From the NCBI GenBank assembly GCA_944548615.1, contig OX155972.1:9147082-9211081 (forward strand): DNA of 64,000 nt, in the 5' to 3' direction. The translations under genes and the position numbers were made by a program. Below the pieces are notes generated by a model. The model saw only the letters and a list, made by a program, of their open reading frames with translations, did no database searches and was not told the origin of the DNA. Positions 1-10,953 of the stretch are shown piece after piece. Position 1 is the stretch's first letter; each line of letters starts with the position of its first letter. This DNA is from Micropterix aruncella (Eukaryota > Arthropoda > Insecta > Lepidoptera > Micropterigidae).

Positions 1-1179
1 CCCCCCGCGGCGGCGTATAGGTTCCGCGAAGTGTTTGTTTTGTGAAGTGTTTTGTGGATATAAGTGCAGTGTATACCGGATAAAAGTAAGTAATTTCCCT
101 TTTTAAGTAGTTTAGCCATTAGGATTATTCAATTTCCACAATCAATTTGCTGTTTTTCACGAATTTTCGAAGAAAACACTTTGTCAACAATGGCCAACAA
201 TGTGAAAAAATGGCCGTTTTTATTTTGTAATGTTTGTGAAATATCCCTATATATCGCGAAACATGACGTAATGTCGCTTTAATTTACTAATAAAATAGGT
301 ATTGCTTCATTTACATCCTAAGTTATCACATAATTAGGCGTATTTTGAACATTATATGTTGTTTTTCTAATATGGCTCGCGAAAATGAAACTTGTTTTGA
401 TAATTACTATGAGAGAAAAAAGTGCGATTTTCCATAGTTTTTCGATGAAATGTGACTCTTTGGAGTATAGTAATTAGTTATTAGACATATAATAAGTCTA
501 TGATAAGACAATATAATTGAAAAAATCTAACGAATTTTATATTATGGGCATTCAAAGTTTATTATTAGGTTCGAACGCGGAAACTCTCAAAACTTAAGAT
601 TTTTCTATAATATCAGACAAAGGTCAAAGTTCTGGTGTGATTTCTAAGAAGAAGTGATGTAGTAATAAAGTTATTTTGAAAGAATTTCATATAAAAAAAT
701 ACCATAAGTAGTCACAAATTAAAAATAAAAAAAATTTTTTTTTACGAGAATAAATAAAAATTTTCTTGGCTGAATAAATAAATATTTTTTCCGTATTTTT
801 GTATGCAAATAAGTAAAAAAAAAATATCGTTTTGGTAAAGCATTTAATAAAGAACATAACTGTATTTACAATTTTTGATATTTACAAAAACTGTATTTAC
901 AAAAAAATCGAAATGATTTTATAGGCGAGTTTTTTTCAGTTTGCCAATTTTGTAATATTTATTCATTATTATCTTAATTGTTTTACGAGATAAGGTTATA
1001 ATGTTTTATATGTCAAATTTCAATGCGATCATTTTTCTCTTTATCTTTTTTTATTCCGTTTAGTGGTTTATAAGTTATGATCGTTTTTCTCAAGGCCGTT
1101 GACTCGCGTCGATTTTTTGCGCGCGAAATGTCGCGCGCAAAAGTGATAGGTGTTTTTACCTCGCAACGTGAGGGGTTAA
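1..1179 (-). mobile_element. TTAA-flanked (piggyBac-type) element, inverted copy, cut by window start
   Basis: This stretch is the reverse complement of 6648-7812 with scattered substitutions and small indels. Its inner end is GGGGTTAA at 1172-1179, matching TTAACCCC at 6648. No transposase frame is open, so it looks non-autonomous. Comparison with the complete right-hand copy suggests about 250 bp are missing beyond the window edge. The piggyBac assignment rests on TTAA termini and CCC-starting ends and is inference. Confidence 0.75.
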
Positions 1180-1678
1180 TACTGTAGGGTGAATATTTAA
1201 AAAAATATGTATTTGTAAAATTGTGCAATATTACATATCATTTTCTTAAACATATATACTAGAATGTAGTGTTTATTCATATATTTGTATATATTATTAC
1301 TTATTTTCCACTTAAATTTATTGTATATAATGTAAAGTTTACTTTACTTTTAGCCCTTAATTGCATACATATATATTTATTTTTTCTACTTTAAATTTTA
1401 CTTTAATTTGTGTAAACAACACATTTGTTAGATTTAGAAATATTTAAAATTGATCACCTTCGTCAGTTCGCGAGTTACAAAAATACAGTTGGTATAACAC
1501 AGCACAGCCAGAGACAGACCTTCTAGGTCTAGTTGGTTGTGCGATTTCGCCTCATTCGGATATGCTAGCATATTTATATGCATAGAGCTATGTTTTTCGC
1601 TATAATAATGTTTGTTCTTAATTATTCCTCATGTACAACAGTATGCATGTCCTTGTATTTTTTTGTTCTTGTACGTTA

Positions 1679-1717
<39 letters not shown>

Positions 1718-1740
1718 ACTTTACGTTACTTTTTTTTTTA
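1180..1740. other. AT-rich non-coding stretch with a TAAA microsatellite
   Basis: No open frame or gene-like signal is visible. It contains a perfect (AAAT)n run at about 1680-1718, followed by a T-rich tract. It lies in an intron of, or upstream of, the gene whose exons start at 3822. Confidence 0.6.
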
Positions 1741-1960
1741 AACTGCGATTTGCGCATCTCAAATTCTATGGCTTCGAAGGGGGAGTGAATGGGTGGCAAG
1801 GTGAACGCTCACATGTGGCAAGACAGCTGTCCTAAACCTACCACAGCCGGTTCGTAAGTCCGGAATCCACTGCTCACCCCCCAGAAGTGTAAAAAATTGT
1901 ATTATGATGGGCCCGACTCCGGTCGGTGAATTCCATGGCAGCTCCGTTTGTATTTATTAT
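1741..1960 (+). repeat. Interspersed repeat family R, copy 1
   Basis: The segment shares a long block with 10055-10240 in the same orientation: the TCAAATTCTATGRCTTCGAAG core, a GACAGCTGTCCTAAACC block, and GGTGAATTCCATGG-like ends. Part of it also matches 2885-2965 in reverse. It is a dispersed repeat of unknown class. Confidence 0.7.
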
Positions 1961-2768
1961 TAAACCCCTTTTTGGCGGTAGGCTGTTAGTATTTAAAAAA
2001 AAAGGCAGTCAGCTGAACTGCATATATTCCTCCATATTTTACAAAAACTTCTATTTTTTGTTTTGTCCTATACAGCGTTTTTGACAGCTGACATTTTTAT
2101 TAGGGTTGCAAGAAAAATATCAAATAAAAATTCACAATTGTTATAATCTTAGTCTAAATAATTTCTACGATTTTCTAGGGAGTTAATTACCAAAACAATA
2201 AAACTATATTTTTGATCATAAATTCGGCCGGCTGATTGCTGTGATATCATCGGATGCTATGGCGATAATAGGTTGCCAAAAAAATGACAGACAGGACGAT
2301 TGATTTTATAGCGAGTGAGAAGGCCGAAATGTAAAGAAGATAGTTTAAAGCTGTATGGAGCATTTTTTTTAATGATTTAATTGCTTGTGCATCGCTCACT
2401 GGCTTGTGCGGGTGAGTACCATTTGAAATTTTGTGTTTGGTACCCTGTTTGGCAATGGCAAAAAAGTATATGTGCTTTTTCTAATGTTTGTTCTAGAAAA
2501 GTTCTCTGGGCAACTATTTTAGACCTTAATTTTGTCTCCGCCTATTTTATCGTTGCTACAACTTATATAAGATGTTCATTCGTTTGGTCGTTTGTTGACG
2601 TGTCCAGGCCAGCACCCGGATTCTGAAGCGACGATACGATACACGATTGTCGTCACTCGACGATATTTGTGATTGTGGAACCGATTTGACAGTCCTACAA
2701 TCGTCAGAAGTGAGGTTAGGATAGACGACAGCATATGAGGTCTCTTTTGCAAGTCATTGCTCTAGGAC

Positions 2769-2860
2769 AGTGGTTCTCAAACTTATTTGATCTACCGCCC
2801 ACTTTGAAAATCAATTATTTTTCAGCGCCCCCCTATTTTTTTTTACTTTACAACATGAGT
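2769..2860 (+). mobile_element. hAT-type terminal sequence (single end)
   Basis: CAGTGGTTCTCAAACTT at 2769 is the typical terminus of many non-autonomous hAT elements, and the C-rich GCGCCCCCC stretch that follows is common next to it. I did not find the matching inverted end, so only one terminus is claimed. Confidence 0.45.
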
Positions 2861-2884
2861 CATCTTATGACTGCTGTCTTGCTA

Positions 2885-3125
2885 CATGTTAACGTTGGCC
2901 TTACCACATATTCACTCCCCGTTCGAAGCCATAGAATTTCAGATGTGGAAATCACGGTTTGAGATATTTTTTCTAAGAAGGAGTTAATTATTTTTCTAGA
3001 GAGACTAAGACCTTTAAAGAGGTGAAACAGAGATTTGGCTGGCAGGCCACAAGCGCCAACTTCCACCGCATGAAGGTGAACAGTGAAGCCGTTCCGGGTG
3101 ACGGCATTTGCGAGATCATGGTATT
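2885..3125 (-). repeat. Family R, copy 2, with a coding-like relic
   Basis: The reverse complement matches 9860-10100 across both the non-coding core and a region that can be translated. Read on + from 3001, the frame gives ETKTFKEVKQRFGW and later VPGDG. The 10-kb copy, read on -, gives ETEIFNDAKWRFG and VPGDG. A shared frame in two repeat copies suggests an old coding part of a mobile element. It mimics an exon, with TTTTTCTAG before and GTATTT after, but the repetition argues against a host exon. Confidence 0.6.
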
Positions 3126-3364
3126 TATTTAATTTGTACTCATGGTCTTTTGGGATATTTGATTCTCATGGAACAGTTAATTCTACGATAAGGGCCATCT
3201 TCCGAGATAGAGAGTAAAGAGTTATATCTGGACGCAGGGCTGTGCATCCGAGACTTTCAGGGAATTTATACTGCTTAGAGACAGAATCGACCTCCAGAAT
3301 CCAATCTGAAGCTTTCTCGATTATTGAGAAAGGTTTTGTAGTAAAATGTTATTTGCCTTAGAGG

Positions 3365-3677
3365 TTAACCCGTTGAGTATGAGTCAACCAAATCTGGTCG
3401 CGAAACAATTATCCGTTGAGTACGAGTCGACCAAATCTGGTCGCGCGTTTTTTTCACTTCTTTGACGTTCTCATATTTATTCATAATTATCTAATTGTTT
3501 TACAAAATGATATTTCAATATTCTATATTCGAAATTTCAATGCAATCATTGTGCAGTTGTTCTTTTTATGATTGGTGTAGTAGTTTCGTAGTTATAGTAC
3601 TTTAAGTCGATGTCGCCGAAAATCCTGCAAAAGAGACAGATGCATCCATGAAAATACCCATTTACTCCAAGGGTTAA
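3365..3677 (+). mobile_element. TTAA MITE family T, copy 1 (~305 bp)
   Basis: It begins TTAACCCGTTGAGTATGAG and ends ACTCCAAGGGTTAA. Near-identical copies lie at 17656-17972 (same strand) and 12104-12417 (opposite strand). TTAA at both ends and imperfect CCC-starting inverted termini suggest a piggyBac-mobilised MITE. It has no coding capacity. Confidence 0.8.
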
Positions 3678-3821
3678 GGTAAATCATGTAATATCAATTC
3701 AAGTATTCATACCAACCGGCTTATTTTTATAAAAAAATGAAATCCTGCATTTATTGTCCCATCAGTCTTTTTGAAAACGATAGAGGTTTCATTGTGCTGT
3801 AATAATTTTGTTTGTTTATAG

Positions 3822-3963
3822 GACTATCGAATTCCACCTCCACCTATGCCTCCTTTAATGTCATCAACGCCGATGGTCCATCAAATGCCACTGGGAAACA
3901 ACCCTACGGACATCATGGAAAGCGTGGACATGGACTTATCCGAGGATGAGGATATGAGATCAG
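3822..3963 (+). CDS. Internal coding exon A of an unidentified proline-rich protein
   Basis: A TTTGTTTATAG acceptor precedes the exon and CAG|GTTTGA follows it. It encodes 47 residues plus one base: DYRIPPPPMPPLMSSTP, then an acidic stretch ESVDMDLSEDEDMRS. The phase (one base left over) matches the start of the next exon exactly. Proline runs, methionines and an acidic cluster suggest a disordered nuclear or RNA-associated protein, but I do not recognise the family. A C-terminal tail of a CID/RPRD2- or SCAF-like protein is only a guess. Upstream exons are outside the window or unrecognised. Confidence 0.7.
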
Positions 3964-4063
3964 GTTTGAGAATAGTAGAATACTCTTCCACCCTCCTTTG
4001 AAATCCGTTTCAACCGTTGATGCTCGGTGGTAGATGGTCTGGCATTAACTGTCACAACCAGCA

Positions 4064-4735
4064 GGGAATTAATGGGCCCTTGCTGAGTTGGCCACGAAGA
4101 CTTATTCTGTTCAGGGCTGGTCACACTCACGGGTCAACACCTATCCGACGGCCTCCACACATGAAGTGTGAGCCTGGGTAGGACTCTGGCCTTATGGTCA
4201 GTTTCCCCTAGGAATCAACCTTCTGGCGCTCCTGGACGGTCTGCGCACCGTGCGGCGTAAGCCAATCGACTGTGCACTCTGACTAACAGTCGGGGGAGTC
4301 TGGAAGCAGTACTGTTTCCTATAGAGCGGGGGTGGTTGCGGACCTTACGGCGACTGCTCTTGAAATGACCATCGGCCATCCGATCCTGGGTGAACAGCAG
4401 GGCAAAGGACGCCGTGGTCCGCGATAGATTCGGTAAACACCGTTTCACCGCTTCGTAAGGGAGAGGACCGCGCAAGCGACCTCGAACTCGTAACCAATCG
4501 AGAGACCGGAGTAATCTGGTCACAATTGGAAGTAAGGGCGTGAGTGTCGGCCCGCCGGGTAACATTCCTGGCTATCTCGCGGTTAAGGCGTTGGCCTCTT
4601 ACGGGCTTGTGGCGTAGCTAGACGGTGGACTGTTTCGTCCTCAAGTCTTCTACGCTCACTCCAGGGTGATAGAACGACTAATCGTTAAAACTTCCTGAGG
4701 TGACGGGCTCGCCCGCTGTAGTCGACAACCCAAGT
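4064..4735 (+). mobile_element. Orphan retro-family S, full copy 1 (672 bp)
   Basis: The insertion is flanked by a perfect 14-bp target duplication, TGTCACAACCAGCA, at 4050-4063 and 4736-4749. Sequence is shared with 37621-38286 (full), 57113-57455 (5' half), 55565-55922 (3' half) and 54215-54960 (rearranged). It is GC-richer than its surroundings and has no A-tail. A minus-strand frame of about 116 codons is open here and partly conserved at 37772-38194, but it matches nothing I recognise. It sits in the intron between exons A and B of gene 1. Confidence 0.85.
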
Positions 4736-4867
4736 TGTCACAACCAGCACCATCTTCATTAAGTCTGTATAACTGCAGACGTGTGCCCCCAACCAGTAGC
4801 CTCGCTCTCTGGAGCTATTCAGAGAATAGTTCATGTGTCCTCTAGAAGTGATATGACTACCCTGGAC

Positions 4868-4985
4868 AATGGCGGCTGCAACGTCGCCGAGGCGTTAAGT
4901 GATACAAATTTCACGCGGTAAATTCGTTTCATCATATTTATAATATCAAACAACTGCGATAGTCTTCGATTTCATTTCATGTATT
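4868..4985 (+). repeat. Foldback family F, half copy
   Basis: It contains GGCGGCTGCAACGTCGCCG and ACAAATTTCACGCGGTAAAT, then the reverse complement of ATCGAAGACTATCGC. This matches the right arm of the hairpins at 48199-48365 and about 60968-61211. It lies just before the exon B acceptor. Confidence 0.75.
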
Positions 4986-4995
4986 TTGTTTTCAG

Positions 4996-5144
4996 ATATG
5001 CATTTTGGTATGCAGCATGGTCCAAACTTCTCGCTGCCGCCGCCACCGCCTTTCGAGCAGTACGGCCAGCATAGGAATATGCCCAATTTGGCTGAGGAAG
5101 AACCCGTGAGGCCCCCAAACAGACAATTCATGAGCAACAATAAG
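4996..5144 (+). CDS. Internal coding exon B of the unidentified proline-rich protein
   Basis: The acceptor is TTTTGTTTTCAG and the donor AAG|GTAATG. The first two bases complete the codon split from exon A, then 49 codons follow and end in phase 0. The peptide includes DMHFGMQHGPNFSLPPPPPF, EQYGQHRNMPNLAEEEP and RPPNRQFMSNNK. It is rich in Met, His, Gln and Pro, continuing the low-complexity character of exon A. Matching phase on both sides with exons A and C is the main evidence for one gene. Confidence 0.75.
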
Positions 5145-5399
5145 GTAATGCCTTGTATTGATGAAAAGGGATCTCTATAGGATCTATTTGATACTTTTTT
5201 GGTCTGCTATACATTTAGGCCAGTAGATGGCCTTAACTTTTATACCTAGTACATTCATAAGTTCTGTCACACCACTGAGCGCAACCACTGTAAGAGAACC
5301 ATTGAAAGCATCCACTTCATGTTGACTGATAAATGATGTTACATTTACGCTACATTTGCGCGTAAAATGTTTCCGGTATCAGTTATCAACAATCATGGA

Positions 5400-6270
5400 A
5401 TGGGGCAATATCAAAAATCGTGTTTTAACAAAAGTGTGGCTTGGAACTGGGCGATATCTTTCAGAATGTGCAGCGCCTCTGAGTTAATTGTAGGTTTGTG
5501 TATCATGCTCTAAAGTTGTTCGAGGATACTGTTAAAGTAATCCACCATCCAAGATCTGGCCGTCCGCACGATGTGAGGGCTCTCATAGCCGTTAAAGCGC
5601 TCCGGAAGCAGAAAACTTTTGCTCGGGAGAGGAACATCTCGTTAGTATCCATAAAGTGCATTATAAAAGATGACTTGGGACTCCAAGCATACAAACGACA
5701 CACCAGGCACTTACCCTCGGAAGCGTTGAAGCTAAACGGAATCGAACGCAATGTGTCGCCAGTATGCAAAGAACGCTCACAGACGAATTTTGTATACTGA
5801 CCACAAAATATTCACCGTAGACGAATTGTTCGCTAATCAAAAAGATAGAGTATATGCTTCGTCATGATGATATCCGTCGGAACTTACTCCGAATGTTCAG
5901 CGAGGTCACCATCCGACTTCTGTGATGGTATTTTGGTGTGTTGTCTATGATGGCATCAACGAGCACCACTTTTGTGAAAAAAAGGGGTCTACATTTCGGC
6001 AAAAGTGTATCAAACTGACATTTTGGAAAACAGGTCGTGGACTTTTCAACAAGACTGCGCTCCAGCCCACAAGGCAAAAACGACTCAAGAGTGGTTTAAA
6101 AAACTATACCGAACTTCATTTCCACGGATGATTGGACAGCTGGTTCCCCAGACCTGAATACTTTGGACTACAAGTTCTGGTCAGTTTTAGAGGCTATGGC
6201 TTGCTTTACTCTACTCCCAAATATTAAGTCTAAAGCGCGCTCTTGTCTGAGCAGTGCCAAATTTCCCAAT
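5400..6270 (+). pseudogene. Decayed mariner transposase
   Basis: Pieces of a mariner-type DDE transposase appear in order across all three frames. They include a helix-turn-helix part (ERNISLVSIKCIIKDDLGL), ILYTDHKIFTVDELF with NQKDRVYA (first catalytic D region), a WGV-like segment, LHFCEKK-like text, and SPDLNTLDYKFWSVLE near 6150-6195 (third acidic motif region). Several stops and frameshifts make it inactive. It lies in the intron after exon B. Confidence 0.8.
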
Positions 6271-6647
6271 GTATGAGGTGCGTACTGAGATAAATGGCCA
6301 GACAAACTTCGGTCGTGCTGGAAAGAAAATAGTGGCAATTTCGAATATTATATTGCTGAAGTGTATAACCTAATTTATAAACCAACCGTGTATAATGACA
6401 CATGGCAAGAATCACCAAAACCAAAAAAAATAATTTATGTTATGAACACCACCGCCTCTTTAATCGCAAAGACGGAAACTAATTAAAAAAATATATATAA
6501 TACAAAAAAAAAATATTGAAAGTGTGGGCTAAGTTTGTTATCATTGGATTTGGCCCACAGAAAATGCTTTTTCCCTCAGAACACCCAAAAGGAAACACGC
6601 ATATATGTAAAAAGTTCGCGTTTAATACGCCCCAAAGGCAACACTCC

Positions 6648-8074
6648 TTAACCCCTCACGTTGCGAGGTAAAAACTCACCTATCACTTTTGCGCGCGACA
6701 TATTCGCGCAAAAAATCGACGCGAGTCAACGGCCTTGAGAAAAACGATCATAACTTATAAACCACTAAACGGATTAAAAAAAGATAAAGAGAAAAATGAT
6801 CGCATTGAAATTTGACATATAAAACATTATAACCTTATCTCGTAAAACAATTAAGATAATAATGAATAAATATTACAAAATTGGCAAACTGAAAAAACTC
6901 GCCTATAAAATCATTTCGATTTTTTTGTAAATACAGTTTTTGTAAATATCAAAAATTGTAAATACAGTTATGTTCTTTATTAAATGCTTTACCAAAACGA
7001 TATTTTTTTTTTACTTATTTGCATACAAAAATACGGAAAAAATATTTATTTATTCAGCCAAGAAAAATTGTATGTATTCTCGTAAAAAAAAATTTTTTAA
7101 ATTTTTAATTTGTGACTACTTATGGTATTTTTTTATATGAAATTCTTTCAAAATAACTTTATTACTACATCACTTCTTCTTAGAAATCACACCAGAACTT
7201 TGAGCTTTGTCTGATATTATAGAAAAATCTAAAGTTTTGAGAGTTTCCGCGTCCGAACCTAATAATAAACTTTGAATGCCCATAATATAAAATTCGTTAG
7301 ATTTTTTCAATTATATTGTCTTATCATAGACTTATTATATGTCTAATAACTAATTACTATACTCCAAAGAGTCACATTTCATCGAAAAACTATGGAAAAT
7401 CGCACTTTTTTCTCTCATAGTAATTATCAAAACAAGTTTCATTTTCGCGAGCCATATTAGAAAACAACATATAATGTTCAAAATACGCCTAATTATGTGA
7501 TAACTTAGGATGTAAATGAAGCAATACCTATTTTATTAGTAAATTAAAGCGACATTACGTCATGTTTCGCGATATATCGGGATATTTCACAAACATTACA
7601 AAATAAAAACGGCCATTTTTTCGCGAGCCGTTTGTTGTTGCCAAAGTGTTTTCTTCGAAAATTCGTGAAAAACAGCAAATGGACTGTCTAAATTGACTAA
7701 TCCTAATGCCTAAACTACTTAAAAATGGAAATTACTCACTTTTATCCGGTATACACTGCACTTATATCCACAAAACACTTCACAAAACAAACATTTCGCG
7801 GAACTACGCGGCCGCCGCGCGCTGGCCGATCAAGACTGCCGTCTGACGTTTATGCTGACTTTTTAATTCGCCGATCGATATTATCGCCGCTGGCCGCCGG
7901 ATTAAAGATTATTCGGCCATGTATTTCAGCCGTCAGAAAGCATAAAGTACGACGTTTCGAATCGTAAATTGCATTTTTCGCAGCGGCGAGCGCGATATCC
8001 AAAATCGGATGTTACGGATTGTAGGCGGCCGCCATACATGTCCCCAAATGGATGTTACGTGCTCAGCGGGTTAA
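6648..8074 (+). mobile_element. TTAA-flanked (piggyBac-type) element, complete copy
   Basis: It runs from TTAACCCCTCACG to GCTCAGCGGGTTAA. The first 1.17 kb is the inverted counterpart of 1-1179. The inner region 7800-8070 is GC-rich and has no convincing gene. The right terminus, read inwards, starts CCCGCTGAGCACG and resembles the CCCGTTGAGTATG end of MITE family T, suggesting related mobilising enzymes. It sits in the intron between exons B and C. Confidence 0.75.
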
Positions 8075-9094
8075 AGATGCCGTTTTCTCGGCGTGTCACG
8101 TGCGCGATCACAAAAAACCTGCTCCCGTCAAAAATTACAGTTGTTTCTGTCACATGAAAAAAATCCCGAGGGAATACGTCTTGTAAGATAAACCCTCACA
8201 TTACGTGACAATACACGTCACCTCAGCAGCAATTAAATAGTCCAAACATGCCCCAGGCTGTGTGCAAGGAAAAACATTAGTTAAAATCATACCAGTCCGC
8301 GTCGGAAAATATCCCCAAATGAAAGTATATTGCTTACCAGAGTTCTGCGAACTTTCTCACATCATCAAACCGGCATTTTACAAACCCTTCCAAGCGTAAA
8401 ATTTTGACAGCTCACTCGTCCACCATTTCGCTCCAACCGGCCGGATTTTGACGTATGGTCGAACATAGCGGCGTTCAGTGCGGCCAGTATCGCTCTTTAA
8501 TAAATACAAAACCGCGGTCTTGACCGATCTCGTGAGAGCTCGGCGCATCTCTATCTGTCAAACCCGACATTTACGATAGTTCACGAACATTTTTATTTAA
8601 TTGTCAAAATATGGGAAAAATGCACGAAAACAGTGAAAAACCACCAGAAAACATAAAAAACACCGGAAAACCATGAAAAACAGGTTCGGCGAGTATATTG
8701 GCACTCAGGTGCGAAAACAAAACAACAAAAAAAGCGGTTTTTGTTACAAGTATTCATAGATAATCACAATAAATGTTTTCATTTTATCACGAAAAAACCG
8801 CGTGACAGAACTTACGAATGCACTAGGTGCAATATCTTTTAGTAAATTTTATAAATTATTCTCAGTTTTATTTGTAACCATAACTACAACGATGTTACAC
8901 TGCCGCCGAGTAATTATGTGGGTTATTATCGAATCAGTTATGAATATATTATAAGTTACCAATTAGTACTATTTAAAAATACCAATTAGTAGTGAAACTT
9001 AGGGGGGTCCTAATGCGACTCCGCCCGCCGAATTATACGCACTAGCTTACCTGCCATCGTATCGATTTGAAGGGTTCGTTATCGCGTTTGGCAG
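8075..9094. other. Intron remainder upstream of the last exon of gene 1
   Basis: No convincing coding region, RNA gene or known repeat terminus was seen. It is moderately AT-rich, with scattered CG dinucleotides and a polypyrimidine/GCAG acceptor only at the very end (9091-9094). Confidence 0.5.
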
Positions 9095-9568
9095 GTATTA
9101 ACGGATGCGTCTGTGCACTCGGAGACTCCGCATCCGGCCGCCGATGCGTATCGCGAGAGCTGCGCCCCGGAGAGGGAGCCCCGGCGCTCCCCGGCCCCCG
9201 AGAAACACGAGCCGCTGCTGCCGGCCCTCGATGCGCCCTTCGACTTCCAGCAGCTGGCCCGGCCCGGCGCCCCGGGAGGGGCCGAGGCGCCCGCGCGGGC
9301 CCGAGGGCCACCGGGGCCCGGCCGGGTGGGCCCCGACCGTCCCGGGGAGCCGTCCCCGGCCGAGCGCGGGCCGCGGCCGCCCTACTCGGCCCGCGGCCCC
9401 GGCTGGCGGCCCGTGCGGCCCGCCGGCCCGCCGCCCCCCGGCGACCGCTTCGACGGGCCGCGCCAGCGAGCTCCCCGCCCCTTCGGCTTCGCGCCCTTCC
9501 GCTACCCGCCGCCGCGGGGAGCCCGCGGACAGCGCAGGCCCATGCGGCCCCAGCGCGGCTTCTGGTGA
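9095..9568 (+). CDS. Terminal coding exon C of the unidentified proline-rich protein
   Basis: Acceptor TTTGGCAG at 9087-9094, phase 0 entry, 157 codons, TGA at 9566-9568. The peptide starts VLTDASVHSETPHPAADAY, passes through LLPALDAPFDFQQLARPG, and becomes an Arg/Pro/Gly-rich tail ending RPMRPQRGFW. Two other frames are also open, as expected of very GC-rich DNA, but only this one matches the phase of exon B and has the same proline-rich style. The exon is strikingly GC-rich in an AT-rich locus. Exons A to C encode about 254 C-terminal residues. An RNA-processing role is inference from composition only. Confidence 0.7.
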   Translation, partial: VLTDASVHSETPHPAADAYRESCAPEREPRRSPAPEKHEPLLPALDAPFDFQQLARPGAPGGAEAPARARGPPGPGRVGPDRPGEPSPAERGPRPPYSARGPGWRPVRPAGPPPPGDRFDGPRQRAPRPFGFAPFRYPPPRGARGQRRPMRPQRGFW

Positions 9569-9859
9569 TCTCTAGCTTAACTGCCCTCGTTCGGTAAACC
9601 CAATTATCTTTTCGAATTTCGACAACAAAACGAAAACCGAATTAGTACGCGCAATTCGCTCGGCTATACGCTCGGGAACGATGAATCCGCGACTTATAAC
9701 CTACGTAACCCTTAATATCTCGAAAACTAAGAATGGACTCGAACGGTATAGCTTCCACGAAGGTCTCGGATGTGCGACCCTACCTCCGGATATAACTATT
9801 TACTCCCCGTCTCGGACGATAGAATTCTAGAAATATTTGTTTCGCAGAAATCGAACATT
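9569..9859. other. Probable 3' untranslated region of gene 1
   Basis: This directly follows the TGA of exon C. No clear AATAAA signal is seen before the repeat that begins near 9860, so the transcript end is unresolved. Nothing else recognisable. Confidence 0.35.
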
Positions 9860-10240
9860 CCCTAACGCCACAAACGCGAACTGAAAAAATACCACATTCT
9901 CGCAGTGTGCCGTCGCCGGGAACGACTTTACTGTTCCCCTTCGCGCGGCGGAAGTCGACGCTCATTCCCCGTCGGCCGAATCTCCATTTCGCATCATTAA
10001 AGATCTCGGTCTCCAGGAAAATAATTAAATCCTTCCTAGAAAATGTATCTAAAACTGCAATTTCCACACATCAAATTCTATGACTTCGAAGGGGGAGCGA
10101 ATGTGCGGTAAAATGTACACTCACATATCGCGAGACAGCTGTCCTAAACCCACCACTACCGGTCGTTAGTCCAGAATTTACCGCTCACCCCCAGAAGTAT
10201 AATAATAATAATAATAGTGAATTCCATGGAAGCTCCATTT
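9860..10240 (+). repeat. Family R, copy 3
   Basis: The right part (10055-10240) matches 1741-1960. The left part matches the reverse complement of 2940-3125. The - strand is open for 95 codons from about 10067 down to 9780 and includes FLETEIFNDAKWRFG and VVPGDG, which has a homologous frame at 3001-3125. It is therefore a repeat with an old coding part rather than 3' UTR of gene 1 alone. Confidence 0.6.
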
Positions 10241-10938
10241 GTATATTATTTATTCGCATATTTACCATATTAATAATAAATAAATACCAGGATCGCATCT
10301 TATATATTTTTTTTAAACAGAACAAAAACAAATGCAATGAAATAAAAATTTGATTTTTCATTTTCTGTTTTAGCCTCTTTGGTGGCATTACTTAACAGCA
10401 CTGAAAAGTTTTATGAAGTTTATTTGAGTATTATTAAATATTTTATTAAATACTTTTTATTCCAATCAGCTAGCATTCTTAGTTTCCGAGATATTCATGT
10501 TTAAGTTGGTAACCCGGATTCATTACTTCCGAGTATATGTCAGTTTCCACCAGAACAGTATGAGCACAAACACCGCAGAATTGGATTCATACTTTGAGTT
10601 ATTGACCATTTCAAAGTTCGCATTTGAATTAAAATAGCAGAATTTCGATTCGGATTATTTGTAAATAAGCACACCCGAATGTATTTTGCGTGAACAGCTA
10701 TAAATCAAAAATAAAAACTGTTTCCCGTAAGAAAACAATGCAAAAAACGAATCTTATTCTTGAAGATAAAAAGAAAATAATAATATGTAAAATTACATAG
10801 TCTATATTGTAAGATTTTATTGTAAATCATGTTTGAAATGTTACATGTATTTTGATTTTTTGTAGTTGTGTGTTTTCTCCCAATATACAAAAAAAATGGC
10901 ATGAAATATCTATGAGTATTTAATTTCGTTTATTGCAG
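10241..10938. other. AT-rich non-coding stretch
   Basis: No gene, repeat terminus or RNA gene recognised. A splice-acceptor-like TTTCGTTTATTGCAG lies at 10924-10938, immediately before the minisatellite. Confidence 0.5.
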
Positions 10939-10953
10939 GTGTTATGTTATGAG

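Noticed and set aside
3000..3120. Exon-like segment (ETKTFKEVKQRFGW...EIM) with acceptor and donor, phase-compatible with exon A
   Set aside because: The same DNA, including the reading frame, recurs inverted at about 9900-10030, so it is part of repeat family R rather than a host exon.
9042..9597. Alternative open frames over the GC-rich exon on both strands
   Set aside because: High GC removes stops from all frames; only the frame starting at 9095 fits the exon B phase and ends at a plausible terminus.
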